Positions 35,105-46,214 of a DNA stretch of 64,000 nt are shown piece by piece. A program made the translations under genes and the position numbers. The stretch comes from Alnus glutinosa. Its lineage: Eukaryota > Streptophyta > Magnoliopsida > Fagales > Betulaceae. Position 1 is the first letter of the stretch; every line of letters starts with the position of its first letter. Below the pieces are notes generated by a model that ran no database searches, had not been told where the DNA came from, and was given only the letters and a program-made list of their open reading frames with translations. The stretch covers positions 26,748,628 through 26,812,627 of the forward strand of contig NC_084897.1 in assembly GCF_958979055.1 (NCBI RefSeq), written 5' to 3'.

Positions 35105-36940
35105 CTCTCTCTCTTAACCGTCTGATCTGATTACAAAAGAGTAATCTTTTGCCTTTGATTCAATTCTATCTGTCTCTTTGAAACCAATCCTTCTCTTTGG
35201 ATGGCGAGAAAGAAAATGGATGGATATGAGATTTGGAAGAAGACCCAACACAAAAAAAAAAAAAAGAAAAAAAAAAAGTTGGGGTCTTTTGTGTTAATTG
35301 CAGGTGCAGCTGATGACAATGATGATGATCAGAAGGAGACTTTTCCTATGTTACTTGCTGCTAGTATTTGTTGGTGTTGTTGGGTGTTATTTTTGGTTTG
35401 TGGCCTTCAATACAAAGAAACACCCTCCCATCTCCACTTTTTTCTCTTTTTCTTTCCTCTCCCTTGACACCTTCCTCTTACTGATGACTCTTTTTCTTTT
35501 GCCTCTCTCTCTTTCTCTTTTATTCTCACCTTTTTTCTTTTTAAGTTGTTTTTATTATCTAACAATTATTTTGTCATTTTAAAACTACATATTAGGTGAT
35601 AAATAATCAAGTAAAAAAAATAATATATTAAATTGGTCCATATAGTTTTATCTTGTAACAAATAAGTCACTATGGTTTCAAAAAAGAATTTATAAATACC
35701 TGTGATTTGCCCTTCTAACAAAATATCCCTCCATACAAATATTGATCATTTTCCTCACATAATCTTTATGAAATTACAATTTATCCTTCAGTAAAAAATA
35801 ATAAATAATAATAATAAAAAAAAATATCCTCATCCAGCCCTAGAACAGGCTAGAAGGGGTGGCACTCCAAACCAATTTTTTTTTTTCTTTTTCTAAAATT
35901 TAATAAAATTTGCATTAAAAACTAAGGATCTAAGAAATATTATGAAGATAAACAAAAAAAAAAAAAATTGATGAATAATTTGGCTGAAAAATATAATTAG
36001 GTTTTATTCTAAAAAATCTGAAAACATATGAAAAAGCAATTAGGTGGAGTGAAGTGATCAAATTGCTTCGTTGTTGGCAATGATGCGCGTACGCCACCTG
36101 CGTTCTTATCCGTCAATCTAAAGCTTCTTCAATTATTGTGAATCGGGCTTCATCCGAGTTAAGTCATGACGGCCCATATTTCTGTTGCTCCTTTAACTTT
36201 ATATTACTGCCAATTAATTGGGCTCCTAGGCCCAGAAAAGTTAAACTGGGCTTATTGATGTTGGCCCAGAAAACAAATATCATGAATATATGATTTTAAT
36301 AAATTATCATTGAAAATCTTTTGTTGGGCGTCCAAAAGGAAGTAGGCCAGGCCCAGGCCCAGGCCAGGTGCAAAGAATCAAAACCATGTGTTGCATGATC
36401 TTGCATGTGTTAATTTGGACAGGAGAGGAGGCAGTCAATGAAGCAATGGATGGAGAAAAAACAGATTGATTAATTTGGATAGGACAAAGATTTATGAAAG
36501 AAAAAGAAGATGGGACATGGCCCATGGGGTTCCTTCACTTTTGAAAATGATAAAGATGTGGCTATGAACACGCCACTTGGAAACTGGAAAACGACCTGCT
36601 GCCAAACTATGGATTCCACTTCATCACTTTACTATCCTTATTATTATTATTATTAGAGATAGATGCAAAATCCTCTGTATTCGAAGTTGGTTTAAACTTT
36701 GCTTCCTGTCATATCAAGGTGGATTTAGAAATCTGTTGAGTATACCAAAAAAATACGATTTAGTCCTTTTAAGTTAAATTCTATTAAAATATTTTATAAA
36801 TTTTGTTAAGTATAACGTCAATACTAATTAAATGACGACACATATCACTCTTGATATATATATTAAACTAAAAAATTATTATTATTTTTTTAAAAAAAAA
36901 AAAAAAGAAAAAAAGAAAAAAGCAAAATCTCTGGATGGCT
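35105..36940. other. SRPK promoter side and spacer
   Basis: Next to the SRPK start lies a CT-rich leader (35103-35110). Beyond it no gene is supported. Bases about 35620-35760 (TTGGTCCATATAGTTTTATC...) resemble one arm of a foldback element without its partner. A GGCCCA repeat lies at about 36345-36365. Confidence 0.4.
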
Positions 36941-36947
36941 GCCAACT

Positions 36948-37420
36948 CATAGCATTCTTAGTAGCCTCACCAAAATAGTTTTTTTAGCTATTTTGGTGAG
37001 CTAATTTGATGAAAATCTTGAAAAATCACTTCCAACAGCCTCACCATTTTAACCAAAAAAAATTTGATGAGACATTACTAACCAAATTAGATGAGACATT
37101 TTCACTCAACAACCTACTCACCAAATTTTATTACACCTTTCTCTCTCACATGATTAGTACACATTTTTCATTTTTTTTTTCTCTCATTTTCTTCTTCCAT
37201 CTCCCATCTCTCACACAATAATGACCTTATTTCATGGATATGAATGATTTTTTGTAAAAAGATTATATAGAAAAAAAAATAAATAAATATGAAAAAATTA
37301 TTATTTAAATGGAATAGTGAATATTGACTAGTTAAAATGGTGAGGCTACTAGGGGAATTTTAATAAAGTGGCTCACCAGAATAGAAAAAATTGATTTTTA
37401 ATTATTTTAGTGAGTAAAAT
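36948..37420. mobile_element. MITE-like relic related to the 41479-42281 element
   Basis: The left side reads AGCATTCTTAGTAGCCTCAC followed by TTTTTTAGCTATTTTGGTGA. The right side reads GGTGAGGCTACTAG, then TTTTAATTATTTTAGTGAGT. Both blocks recur in the longer element at 41479-42281. Ends and target duplication could not be fixed. Confidence 0.4.
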
Positions 37421-38275
37421 TAACAAATCTGTTAAATGTTTTAACAGAATTTGACTCCAACAACTAAATTGTTATTTTGGTATACCTCATAAATCTCTAA
37501 ATTCACTTTGATACGACATGAAACGATTTGTAATTTACACCAGCCACATAGACCGATTTTGCATTTCTTCCTTATTGTTAGGGTTAAATACAATTCACCT
37601 CTCCGAAGTGGTCAACTATTTTTTAATTTGGCTATCAAAGTTTAAAAATTTGCAATGTATTCCTAAAGTTTTAAAAAAAATTTAATTCAAACATTCTGTC
37701 TGATTTGACCGTCAAACGAGACAGAATTTTAACCCTTTCAAAACAACAACAACGTTTTATCTTATGTTAGGATCAATAGTCGGAAAAATCCGTATTTAAC
37801 ACTTCCTTTTTGTTTGTATTTGCTCAGAAAAAAATAAAAATAAAAAAATTCAATACATTAATAACCCATCAAACCTATCTGGCGATTGTTTTCCTTTTCA
37901 TTCATTCCTATTCCTGGGTCTAGATATTCCCTGCTATTTTCAGGAAAGAAAAACCAAAAAAGCAATTATTGACGGGCAAGGAAAAAATATTAAAAGGTGA
38001 GAAAATAATAAGCTCAATAAGATGGCATTTATGGCAGGCGAAATTGTTTTGGGGCTCAAAACTCAAGTGAGCATGCCATGGATCGAATTCATTCCAAGAT
38101 TGAATAGATGATGACGACCATCATCATTGGCCCCAAACCAGGCAATTCATAGCTCAAACTAATCCTTCATTACAATACAATAAACATTAATCTACAAGAG
38201 GGCAAATAGAAGAAACACACTAGTACAGTATCAACCTTAATTGACACCTAATGACTGAAATTCCCAGCTGATTAA
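37421..38275. other. spacer and AVT3 3' flank
   Basis: No gene is supported. Bases about 37578-37740 (GGGTTAAATACAATTCACCT... ending in CGTCAAACGAGACAGAATTT) look like a single arm of another foldback element. Confidence 0.4.
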
Positions 38276-39562
38276 TCAGGCTTTGAGTGCAAGAATCTCC
38301 GTTAGAGAAGACCAGGTTCCAGTGACTCCAATAACCACCCCCAAAACCACAATAGCCCCATCCAAAGCCATCCCAATCCAACTCATCTCTTCCTTAAACA
38401 CCAGCAAATGAAACAGAGCCGGCAACACAAAACCCAGAACAATACACACGCTGCTCCCAACCAGAGACAAGAAATCTGCAAAATTAGGCACCAACAAAGC
38501 CATCAAGCTCACTCCCAACACAACCACCCACCTCTGCCACAAGCAGTACCTAGAGCCACAGAACCGCCTCTCAATCACCTCATACACCGGGTTCATCATC
38601 AGCGGCATGGTGAAGAACAGGTTCACACACAGGCCCAACTGGACTAAGGTGCTCACCCATCCCTGGCCGAGATTGGTGGTGATAATGTCTTTGGTTTCTT
38701 CACCAAATGCGAAGTAACCCAGAACTCCAAATGATCCGTACAACAGAGAAATGAAAGCCATACACAATCCCAAGACCTTTCCAAACTTGTCCTTGTCTTT
38801 AGCTTCTGACTCCAAAGGCAAAATCATTCCGATCCCTTCAAATGCATAGACGGCCACACCCAGTCCGTAGAAGAAAACAGATAAACCCCCAAAGGCCTGC
38901 AAAGCGGGCCTGTGCTGAAGAAAAATCGTCCAGTCCTCCACCATCACCACTCCCATGGCTCCCAAATCGACCACATCCGCGAAAATACTCAAGGGAGCCA
39001 AATGGGTCAGCGTGGGAATCGAGTTCAAACCCAACTGGAACGGAAAACAGCCCCAGAGATACAAAGACTTTGAGGTCAAACCCAGAATACGAGTCGTGGA
39101 CGAGGAATCGGAAAGGTGAGAGAGAGTGTTGGATATGAAAATCAAGTAGCTGACGGAGAAGCCTGCCTGGGCGAGGATGATCATGACGTCGACGGAGAAG
39201 CGGCCGAGGGGCCCACATACGGCGAAGCCGAGGTCGCCGAAGGAGGAGAGATTGGAGAGGCCGAGGACGAGAGGGTCCTGGAGCTTGCGACGGGTGCGGA
39301 CGAGGAGCATCATGCAGTGGTAGGTGAGGAGGGCGACGGCGAAGAGCATGAGGGAGCCCATGAGCCAGCCGGTCTTCTTGAAGGTGTAGGGAAGGCCGAG
39401 CACGCCTGCGCCGACGATGGCGATGAAGACGTTGGCGAAGGTCTTGGGCTGGGAGGAGAGGTGGCGGTGGCCGGGTTTAGCCAGGAGAGGGGTGTCCTCT
39501 CCCGGGAAAGATGGGATTTTTAGGACATGTGAGGATGAGCTCGCTTCCTTCTCAAATCCCAT
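38276..39562 (-). CDS. AVT3-type vacuolar amino acid transporter
   Basis: Intronless gene for a 428-residue membrane protein of the amino acid/auxin permease superfamily, most like plant AVT3 (tonoplast exporter of neutral amino acids such as alanine and proline). After a polar N-terminus (residues 1-39), the hallmark first helix reads TFANVFIAIVGAGVLGLPYT (41-60) with the unwound GAG-type substrate site. About ten further hydrophobic segments follow, including LMGSLMLFAVALLTY, VDVMIILAQAGFSVSYLIFI, VVVLGVSLMALLVP and ALDGAIVVLGVVIGVTG. The CFPFQLGLNSIPTLTHLAPL segment lies mid-protein. The ATG at 39562 is the natural start, with a GA repeat (39738-39758) in the leader. The gene is markedly GC-rich at its 5' end, as is common in intronless plant genes. 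Substrate and location are inferred from the family. Confidence 0.9.
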   Translation of the reverse strand: MGFEKEASSSSHVLKIPSFPGEDTPLLAKPGHRHLSSQPKTFANVFIAIVGAGVLGLPYTFKKTGWLMGSLMLFAVALLTYHCMMLLVRTRRKLQDPLVLGLSNLSSFGDLGFAVCGPLGRFSVDVMIILAQAGFSVSYLIFISNTLSHLSDSSSTTRILGLTSKSLYLWGCFPFQLGLNSIPTLTHLAPLSIFADVVDLGAMGVVMVEDWTIFLQHRPALQAFGGLSVFFYGLGVAVYAFEGIGMILPLESEAKDKDKFGKVLGLCMAFISLLYGSFGVLGYFAFGEETKDIITTNLGQGWVSTLVQLGLCVNLFFTMPLMMNPVYEVIERRFCGSRYCLWQRWVVVLGVSLMALLVPNFADFLSLVGSSVCIVLGFVLPALFHLLVFKEEMSWIGMALDGAIVVLGVVIGVTGTWSSLTEILALKA

Positions 39563-40098
39563 GCTTTTTTTTCTCTAATTGTTTCAGATACTACGTAGGA
39601 TTTAAGGTTGAGAGATTGGAGGCAATTGGGAGAATTGATGGGACAAATAAAGATTGTTTCTTTGAAATTATGGGATCGATTGAGTTTGAGGATGACTCTG
39701 GGAGAAGGTTGTTCAGTCTCCTGACGGTATTTGAAGAAAGAGAGAGAGAGAGAGAGAAATGGGCAAATGAGGTGGCCTTGCTTCCAATGGGGTCGCCGTG
39801 TCGGGGGTACAATCAAAAAAAGGGGGGGGGCCAAGTAGGTGGAGTCGTGGAGGGTCCGAGAAGGCAAGTAACTGAGTAAGACCTGTCATCATCCGGATCC
39901 TCGACACCATTGAAACAGACTACTTGTTTGTTAGAGCTGTATTATTAGACTAATAATGTTACAGAAAAATATTATTTCAAAACAATTAACCATGTTTAAT
40001 CGTCTTCAACTGGTTCAAATTATTTGGAATAGAAGACTGAAAGAGTTTATCACATCAATATTACAAGTATATTAAGATATACAACTTTGGAAAAAAAT
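39563..40098. other. AVT3 leader and promoter region
   Basis: Contains a (GA)n tract at 39738-39758, i.e. CT-rich on the gene strand, and a run of nine G at about 39822-39830. Open frames on both strands are low-complexity shadows. No TATA box was securely placed. Confidence 0.4.
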
Positions 40099-40101
40099 TT
40101 A

Positions 40102-40723
40102 GGCTTCGTTTGATTTGCGGAATGACCATTCCATTAGAAAAATGAATAGCTATTCCTGAAAATAGAAGGCGGTGGAATGGAATGGTTATTCCTATTCTTT
40201 TGTTTGGTAATAACTCATACATTTTAATCAGAATTAAAAAAAATTACTAAAAAAATCCTACATTATATTATTATTATTATTTTTTTTTAAAAAAAATCAA
40301 ACTAAAAAAAAACAAAAATCAATTAAAATAAACTGGTGGATGGCTTTACCGAAGGTGGGCGCAGCCACCCCCGATGAGAACTGGGGGTGTCGGCCCCGGT
40401 TGCTGGGGGGTGGTGCGACCACCCCTGGCCCTTCACAGTGGTTGAGTAGTCGATCAGCCACTTTGGGGTTTAGTTTTTTTTTCTTTTTCTTTTTTAATTA
40501 AAAAAAAAAACAAAAGATTTGAAAGAAAATAAAGAATTACTATTATTTTTTTTTTTTTGAAAAATGTAATCTTTACCCCTAGGTATTCCTCTTCGTAAGG
40601 AAATGGCTATTCTAATGGAAATAACTATTCTATGGAATAGATCCCTACCAAACTAGAGAATAGTTATTCCTATGGAATTAGCTATTCTATTCCAGGGGCC
40701 TATTCCGCAAACTAAACGAAGCC
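40102..40723. mobile_element. 622-bp Tourist-like (PIF/Harbinger) element
   Basis: Inverted ends GGCTTCGTTTGATTTGCGGA and, from the right, GGCTTCGTTTAGTTTGCGGA. The flanking triplets are TTA (40099-40101) and TAA (40724-40726), compatible with a TWA target duplication altered by one base. Subterminal TATTCC/GGAATA motifs repeat at both ends. A GC-rich hairpin-forming core (about 40345-40470) carries no recognisable protein. Its ends resemble the MITE at 18115-18287 in an MLH3 intron. Confidence 0.7.
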
Positions 40724-40726
40724 TAA

Positions 40727-40937
40727 GTGTTTTAACTTTCAAAGTATTTGGACCGGGAATAGTTTTAGTTAAATTTTGAACTCTTTGAATTGTGTCTAAT
40801 TATAAGATACGTGTTTCAATCTTAACAAATTCAGTTCTAACTAAAACCCGATCCAAAACCAAGTCTCTAAAGGCCTTAGGACAAACAATAATTAGCTTAC
40901 AAAGGTATAAACTGTAAGCTCAGTTGTTTATTTGAAG

Positions 40938-40980
<43 letters not shown>

Positions 40981-41478
40981 TAAAGGTAATTTCATATAAC
41001 TTTTTGAGATCTATATTAGAAGGAATTTGTCTCCTTTATTGCATCACATGAAAAGCACATTAGTCAGCATAATGTGACACATTGTCACAAGAAAATATAA
41101 AATATAAAATAATGCATACACATTCACTATGATTTGATAAAAATGGTTAACTAAATGTTTAGAATGATCCACGTCACCCTCATTATGCCAATAATAATTA
41201 GAGGGAGAGGTGGCACTTACCCTCCATCTGTCTAAAACTCAGCCTTTCACAGTTGTGGTTATTCACCATGGCTAAAGACGTCACGGAATAATAATGATTC
41301 ATGTGATTCATGTTGGTCCAATTTCTAATCATTCATCATTAAATTAAACAAGAGAGAAAATTAAATATAATAATACACAAGACTAAACCCATCGAAAGTT
41401 TCAGAAGATTTGACCTTTGATTCATTCTGTACCCCAACTTTATTTTGGACATAGTCATCACACTGTTTGCACTGTTAT
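40727..41478. other. AT-rich spacer
   Basis: No gene is supported. A (TA)n microsatellite of about 18 units lies at 40941-40977. Confidence 0.45.
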
Positions 41479-42281
41479 AGCATTCCTAACCACCTCGTTC
41501 AAATAACTTTTTTAGCTATTTACTGAATATATACAAAAATAACTTTCAACAGCCTTACTATTATAATAAAAAAGACAAAAATCACTTCCAGCAGCCTTAC
41601 TATTATAATAAAAAAGACAAAAATCACTTCCAGCAGCCTTATTACTATAACCAAAAAGTTTTAGTTAGTGAGCACTATTCACTCACTAAATCATTAAAAA
41701 ACTATAAAAATTTGATCATTTCTCTTCTTCTTTTTTTTTTTTTTTTTTTTTTTTTTTTCTTTTTTCTTTTACGCACAGCATTACCGGTAAGAAAACCAAT
41801 TCTTTGGATTTCTTAAAGAGTATCCATTGCTTCCCCTGAAAGCTACAATTTGTAATTTGCTACATGTAGATTAATAAATAAATAATTTTTTACATGGCCT
41901 AGTTCGACATTCTTCCCATTATGATGGTTAATACAATATCAAGACTCGTAATTTATGATGTGTGGACTTTCCAATCTCATGTTCTTTTCTAGTTTTTCAA
42001 GTATGAATCTTAAACTAAAGGTCTAGCTCTGGCACTATAATCACTGATTTGAATTGCGAAGAAATGTCGGTATGAATGGATAGAGAAAAGTGGAATTTAA
42101 ATGGAATAGTTACGGTGAATAAAGAATCTGTAAAAAATAATATTTAAATTGAATAGTGATAGTGAATGGTTAAAATAATGATGCTACTAGAAGTGCTTCA
42201 AAAAATTGGCTCATCAAAATAGAGAAAAGTAATTTTTAACTATTTTGGCTAGTAAAATTTAATGAGGTTATTAGGAATGCT
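41479..42281. mobile_element. non-autonomous element with AGCATTCCTAA ends
   Basis: The left end reads AGCATTCCTAACCACCTC and the right end, reverse-complemented, AGCATTCCTAATAACCTC. Next to the ends, TTTTTTAGCTATTT and its partner also pair. The interior is AT-rich, includes a 42-bp tandem repeat (41551-41640) and a 28-base T run near 41731, and encodes no recognisable protein. No target duplication was resolved. Confidence 0.6.
41551..41640. repeat. 42-bp tandem repeat, just over two copies
   Basis: The phrase AGCCTTACTATTATAATAAA begins at 41551 and 41593, with a third truncated start at 41635; the spacing is 42 bases each time. The repeats lie within the AGCATTCCTAA-ended element. Confidence 0.85.
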
Positions 42282-42373
42282 CTAAACAATGCTAAGATAA
42301 ATGAACACAACCATGTCAGATTGGACCAGTGATAGAAAGAATGAAAATTAAAGGCATATATGATTATGTTTAC

Positions 42374-42533
42374 TGGTAACTCTATACACTCTCATTCTCA
42401 CTTTCACTCTCATACTATCTAATATAGCTTTTAAAATTATCATTAGATCAAAATTCAATAATAATCCATCTCAAATCTAATGATGATTTTAAAAATCACG
42501 TAGTGAGAAAATGAGAGTGTGTATAGCATTCCT
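42374..42533. mobile_element. Mutator-like MITE, third family member
   Basis: The left side reads CTCTATACACTCTCATTCTC and the right side, reverse-complemented, AATGCTATACACACTCTCAT. The interior pairs through AATCATCATTAGAT-like blocks. The AATGCTATACAC terminus links it with the elements at 10748-10893 and 21711-21865. The flanking duplication is not clean. Confidence 0.5.
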
Positions 42534-42592
42534 CTATGTTATATAGAGATAAGAAAAATGCTTGTTACACAACAGGTTGTGCACAACAAGTG

Positions 42593-42658
42593 CACAACCT
42601 ACTCACATGGGTGGGTCCCACCAACCCTGGTGGGACCCACCCATGTGAGTAGGTTGTG
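42593..42658. repeat. perfect 31-bp inverted repeat with 4-base loop
   Basis: Arms 42593-42623 and 42628-42658 are exact reverse complements, beginning CACAACCTACTCACATGGGT, separated by ACCC. Single-stranded it would form a very stable hairpin. It shares CACAAC and CTCACATG with the hairpin at 4775-4843. Further CACAAC/GTTGTG repeats flank it (about 42568-42590). It is probably a miniature foldback element; no host gene covers it. Confidence 0.85.
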
Positions 42659-43891
42659 TAAGTAACAAAGCTCTAGAGATAAATACATTAACAAACAATC
42701 TAAAATACAAGGTTTTTTTTTAAAAAAAATCTGTCTTCTTTCTCTTTTTGAAAAAATATTTTGACAAAATAAGTGCACAATTTTTATAGAAGTAAATCTA
42801 ACTTACTAGAAATTACTTTTAAAAACAATTTTAATATTTCTATCACATCCGAACACTTTTTTTTTTTTTTTTTAAAAATAAATCACTTTCCAAAACAAAT
42901 TAATAATCATACCCCTGTAGAAATTCTAACAGCAAGTCAAATCTATCTAAATATGCATATACACAACAACAGCTGTTGTTTTGGCATGAAGTCACTGGAT
43001 AACCCTGCAATTTTTCCAGCTCCGCTCAGGCTATTTCTAAAGTAAATTAGTAAAATACAAGCCTATGCACCTAGGGACCGAATCAACTTCATGGTTGCTG
43101 GATACTGGCACCAAACAAACTTAATCATTGGATTCTAGTAGCCAAGGCTTGTTGTACATGCTTGCCAAGCATCACAAGCAACTTAAATATTAGTAAAACT
43201 CATAAAAATAAGGGGGCAAAACCAATTACAAAAACAAAATTGAAGGAAAGAAAAAACAATTCAAAGGCTCGTTCTATAACATACTATTATGTCTACCGAT
43301 GTAAATCAAGATGAAGCAACGAAACCCATGATTCTAAACCCAGGAACTACAGGCCAGATGAATAAGTTTCCAAAGACATCTGGCTTTCATCTGGGTAAAC
43401 TTGTTTCATTTGCGAATGAACCCAACCCAATCAAGTGGAAGAGTCAACATCCGGGGTGATCTAAGAAGGTTTGCAGTTAGGAGTTAGAGTTCTATAAAAG
43501 CCCTCAATCCGTGTACCCAAAAAGAGGAGTGGTACGAGCTACTGATAGGCTTACTAGAAAAGAATATAACCCATCTAATTGAAGCCAACAGGCAATATGG
43601 TTACTCTTTATGTAAACCTAAGCACAGAATACACATAACCAGTATTTCACTGTTGGACATGCTCCCCAATATTACCACCTTCATTCCCATAAATCTGACA
43701 TTGCAAGCTTTTATAACATAATCCAAAAGCTCAAGTCATGGGTATCCACAATTCAAGCAACATCGACGATGTACTAAATTTATTAAACTAGACAGGAGAA
43801 TGGAGGACCAGGTTTGATGTTCAATATTCACTTTGCAATCAGTACTGTCATGGACTCATGCACTCTCAGGACAAGGCTAGCAAGTGATGGC
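42659..43891. other. spacer
   Basis: No gene is supported. Bases 43050-43860 have more even composition but show no recognisable protein on either strand. Confidence 0.4.
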
Positions 43892-45005
43892 TAGGGTTGT
43901 AAATAAACCAGTTCGTTCGACAACCCGCTTGGTTTAGCCTGATTCGAACTTGAACTCGATAATGTAGAAACCCGCTTGTTACTGTGGAGACCTGCTCGAT
44001 TAGTAAGTAATACATACCCGACTCGCTTGATAAAACTCGATAGGGGCTCGCGAGCTCAGCTCGTTTAAAGCTTGAGCGGATCGCTTGCCCGGCTCCTTAA
44101 TCTGATTCGTTAGCTCGTTCATATTTCTTGTATATATATATATAAAATTGAGTTAGATAAATTTAAGCATGTATATTAGTAATTAAGTAATATATGTTAT
44201 ATATGTTACTTAATATTTATATGTGTGTGTATTAGTTAACATATTAACTAGTTAGTTCATAAATTAACATATTATCTAGTTAATTAATATATATTGAGTA
44301 AAATTAACTATATTTTACTCGATATTTCTATGTATACATATATATAGTAGCTAACTATAGTCTATAGGTTATTTTTTGATATATATATATAGTATACTAG
44401 CTACGTAAATATAGTATCACATATTAATTATAGTATTTAGTATGTTAAATTAACATATTAAGTTATTAATAGTTAGTATATAACTATATATATAAACACA
44501 TATATCACATCACACATGATTAACAATAGTTATATATTATACTTATATTATAATTACTTAGTTATATAGAGTATATTAGACTTTCTACTTGCTCACATTA
44601 TACATATAGCATAGTTTATACTCTCTAGTTATATATAATAATATATTGTTAATTTGTTACTTATAAACTATAGTTATGTGCTATGTTTTATAATATGCCT
44701 TATATAGTTATATATTATATATTTATGCTACAAATAAATGTATGGAGGTTATTCACAAACTTGGACTTGAACTCTGCTTTGATTACATATTGAAAAATTT
44801 AATAGTCTAGCTCGAGCTCTAGTTGAGCCAAGCTTGTCGAGTAACCCGGATCTGTTCGAATAACATTATCAACGAGCTCGAGCTTGCTTGAGTTTTAAAC
44901 GAGCCGAATTTGAACACACATTTCATAGCTTGGCTCGAGTTCGAGCTTCATAAACGAGCCAGTCTTGAAATCTTCAAGTTTGGCTCTGCTCGATTACATC
45001 AACTA
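43892..45005. mobile_element. old hAT-like element, about 1.1 kb
   Basis: The left side begins TAGGGTTGTAAATAAACCAG and is followed by TCG-rich subterminal motifs. The right side is dense in GAGCTCGAGCTTG-type motifs and ends near CTCGATTACATCAACTA. The interior (about 44130-44720) is extremely AT-rich. The layout matches the younger element at 59589-61868. The ends are degenerate and no 8-bp duplication was recovered, so it is probably old. Confidence 0.55.
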
Positions 45006-45746
45006 CTATTGAACCTAATCTCTGCATATATACCACATCCCATTCCACTAATGTAACAAAAAATTAACATCACATGCTACACTCATTAGCTCAATAACTT
45101 TCTTCTTCACTCCTCTTACATGTAATGGGAATTTCACCCGCATCTAGGCATATTGCAGTTTTATTTGATCCTAAATACTTAAGACCCAGTAGATAACATA
45201 ACTCGAGCTATTTCAGTAAGAATAGGCTACCCAAACTCCTCAACTCTAGATGAAACAATCATATAAAAGCAATTCAAAAATTTAAGACACAAGAATCTCT
45301 CACCATCAGTAATTAATGTCCCAAAACATCGATATGATTTGCACAAGTTTTCAAACTCTAGTTCATAAACGCAGCTTGATTTACATCCATATGTATGCAA
45401 CAATTCATTCAATTGTATTTGTAAACTTTGTCTTAACGGTTAATGACTAAAGAAAGGATTGACAATAACATAGATAAAAAGAAAAATAGTAAAGATTTTC
45501 ATTTCTCAGCCAATCAATTGTGGTTCCATATCCAAGTAACTACTTCCATTTCTTATTATCAAGAAATTGTGCAAGACCCTAATACTCATTAGCACAAAAT
45601 TCAAATTACAACAAATTTAAGACAAGAACAACACCCCACAAGTCCATCACCACAACTTCAAGCCAATCTTTTTTTTAAAAAAAAAAATTGAAAAGAAAGA
45701 GAAAGGGACAGACAAACCCCATCAAAAGAACAGAACTTCAACGTTG
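45006..45746. other. spacer and uL11m 3' flank
   Basis: No gene is supported. The last 100 bases are the probable uL11m 3' UTR, with an A run at about 45675-45690. Confidence 0.4.
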
Positions 45747-46214
45747 TCAATCCAACTCCTTGACAACCTTAATCCCCATAGTGTTGGCGGTCCCAATGAC
45801 GGACTTGCAAATGGACTCTAAGGGCATGTACTGGCAATAGGGGTCGGACTGCTTGACCTTGGCGATCTCGTAGACGTGCTTAAGCGTAATGGTGGAGGCC
45901 ACCTCGTGGCTCGGCCGGCCACTGCCGGACTCGACCCCGGCGGCCTTCTTGAGGTACCATGTAACGGAGGGGGACTTGACCGTGAATTCGAAGGTGTTGT
46001 CCTTGAAGGCCGTGATGGTCACGGCCATGGGCGTGTCGGGCTTGTACTTCTGGGTGCGTGCGTTGAAGTCCTTGCAGAAGGCCATCAGGTTCAGCCGGTA
46101 CTGTCCCAGCGCAGGTCCCACCGGCGGTGCGGGGCGCGCCCCGCCGGCGGGGACTGTGAGCCGGATCGTCGCCGCCACGGGCCGTCGGGTTAGGATCTCT
46201 TTCAGGGTCGACAT
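45747..46214 (-). CDS. mitochondrial ribosomal protein uL11m
   Basis: Large-subunit protein uL11 of the mitochondrial ribosome, part of the GTPase-associated stalk base that contacts 23S-type rRNA. Single exon, 155 residues. The N-terminal domain has the invariant proline-rich stretch ARPAPPVGPALGQYRLN (about residues 26-42) followed by MAFCKDFNART. The C-terminal rRNA-binding domain includes PSVTWYLKKAAG and ends ICKSVIGTANTMGIKVVKE. The ATG at 46214 (MSTLKEILTRRPVAA) is preferred over the in-frame one at 46331, whose extra 39 residues look like leader. There is no obvious cleavable presequence, which agrees with the short Arabidopsis form (At4g35490, from memory). It is GC-rich compared with its surroundings. 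Confidence 0.92.
   Translation of the reverse strand: MSTLKEILTRRPVAATIRLTVPAGGARPAPPVGPALGQYRLNLMAFCKDFNARTQKYKPDTPMAVTITAFKDNTFEFTVKSPSVTWYLKKAAGVESGSGRPSHEVASTITLKHVYEIAKVKQSDPYCQYMPLESICKSVIGTANTMGIKVVKELD

Noticed and set aside
38838-39523. Several long frames opposite the AVT3 gene
   Set aside because: They are antisense or shifted shadows of a GC-rich intronless gene, with low-complexity His/Pro/Gly/Glu products.
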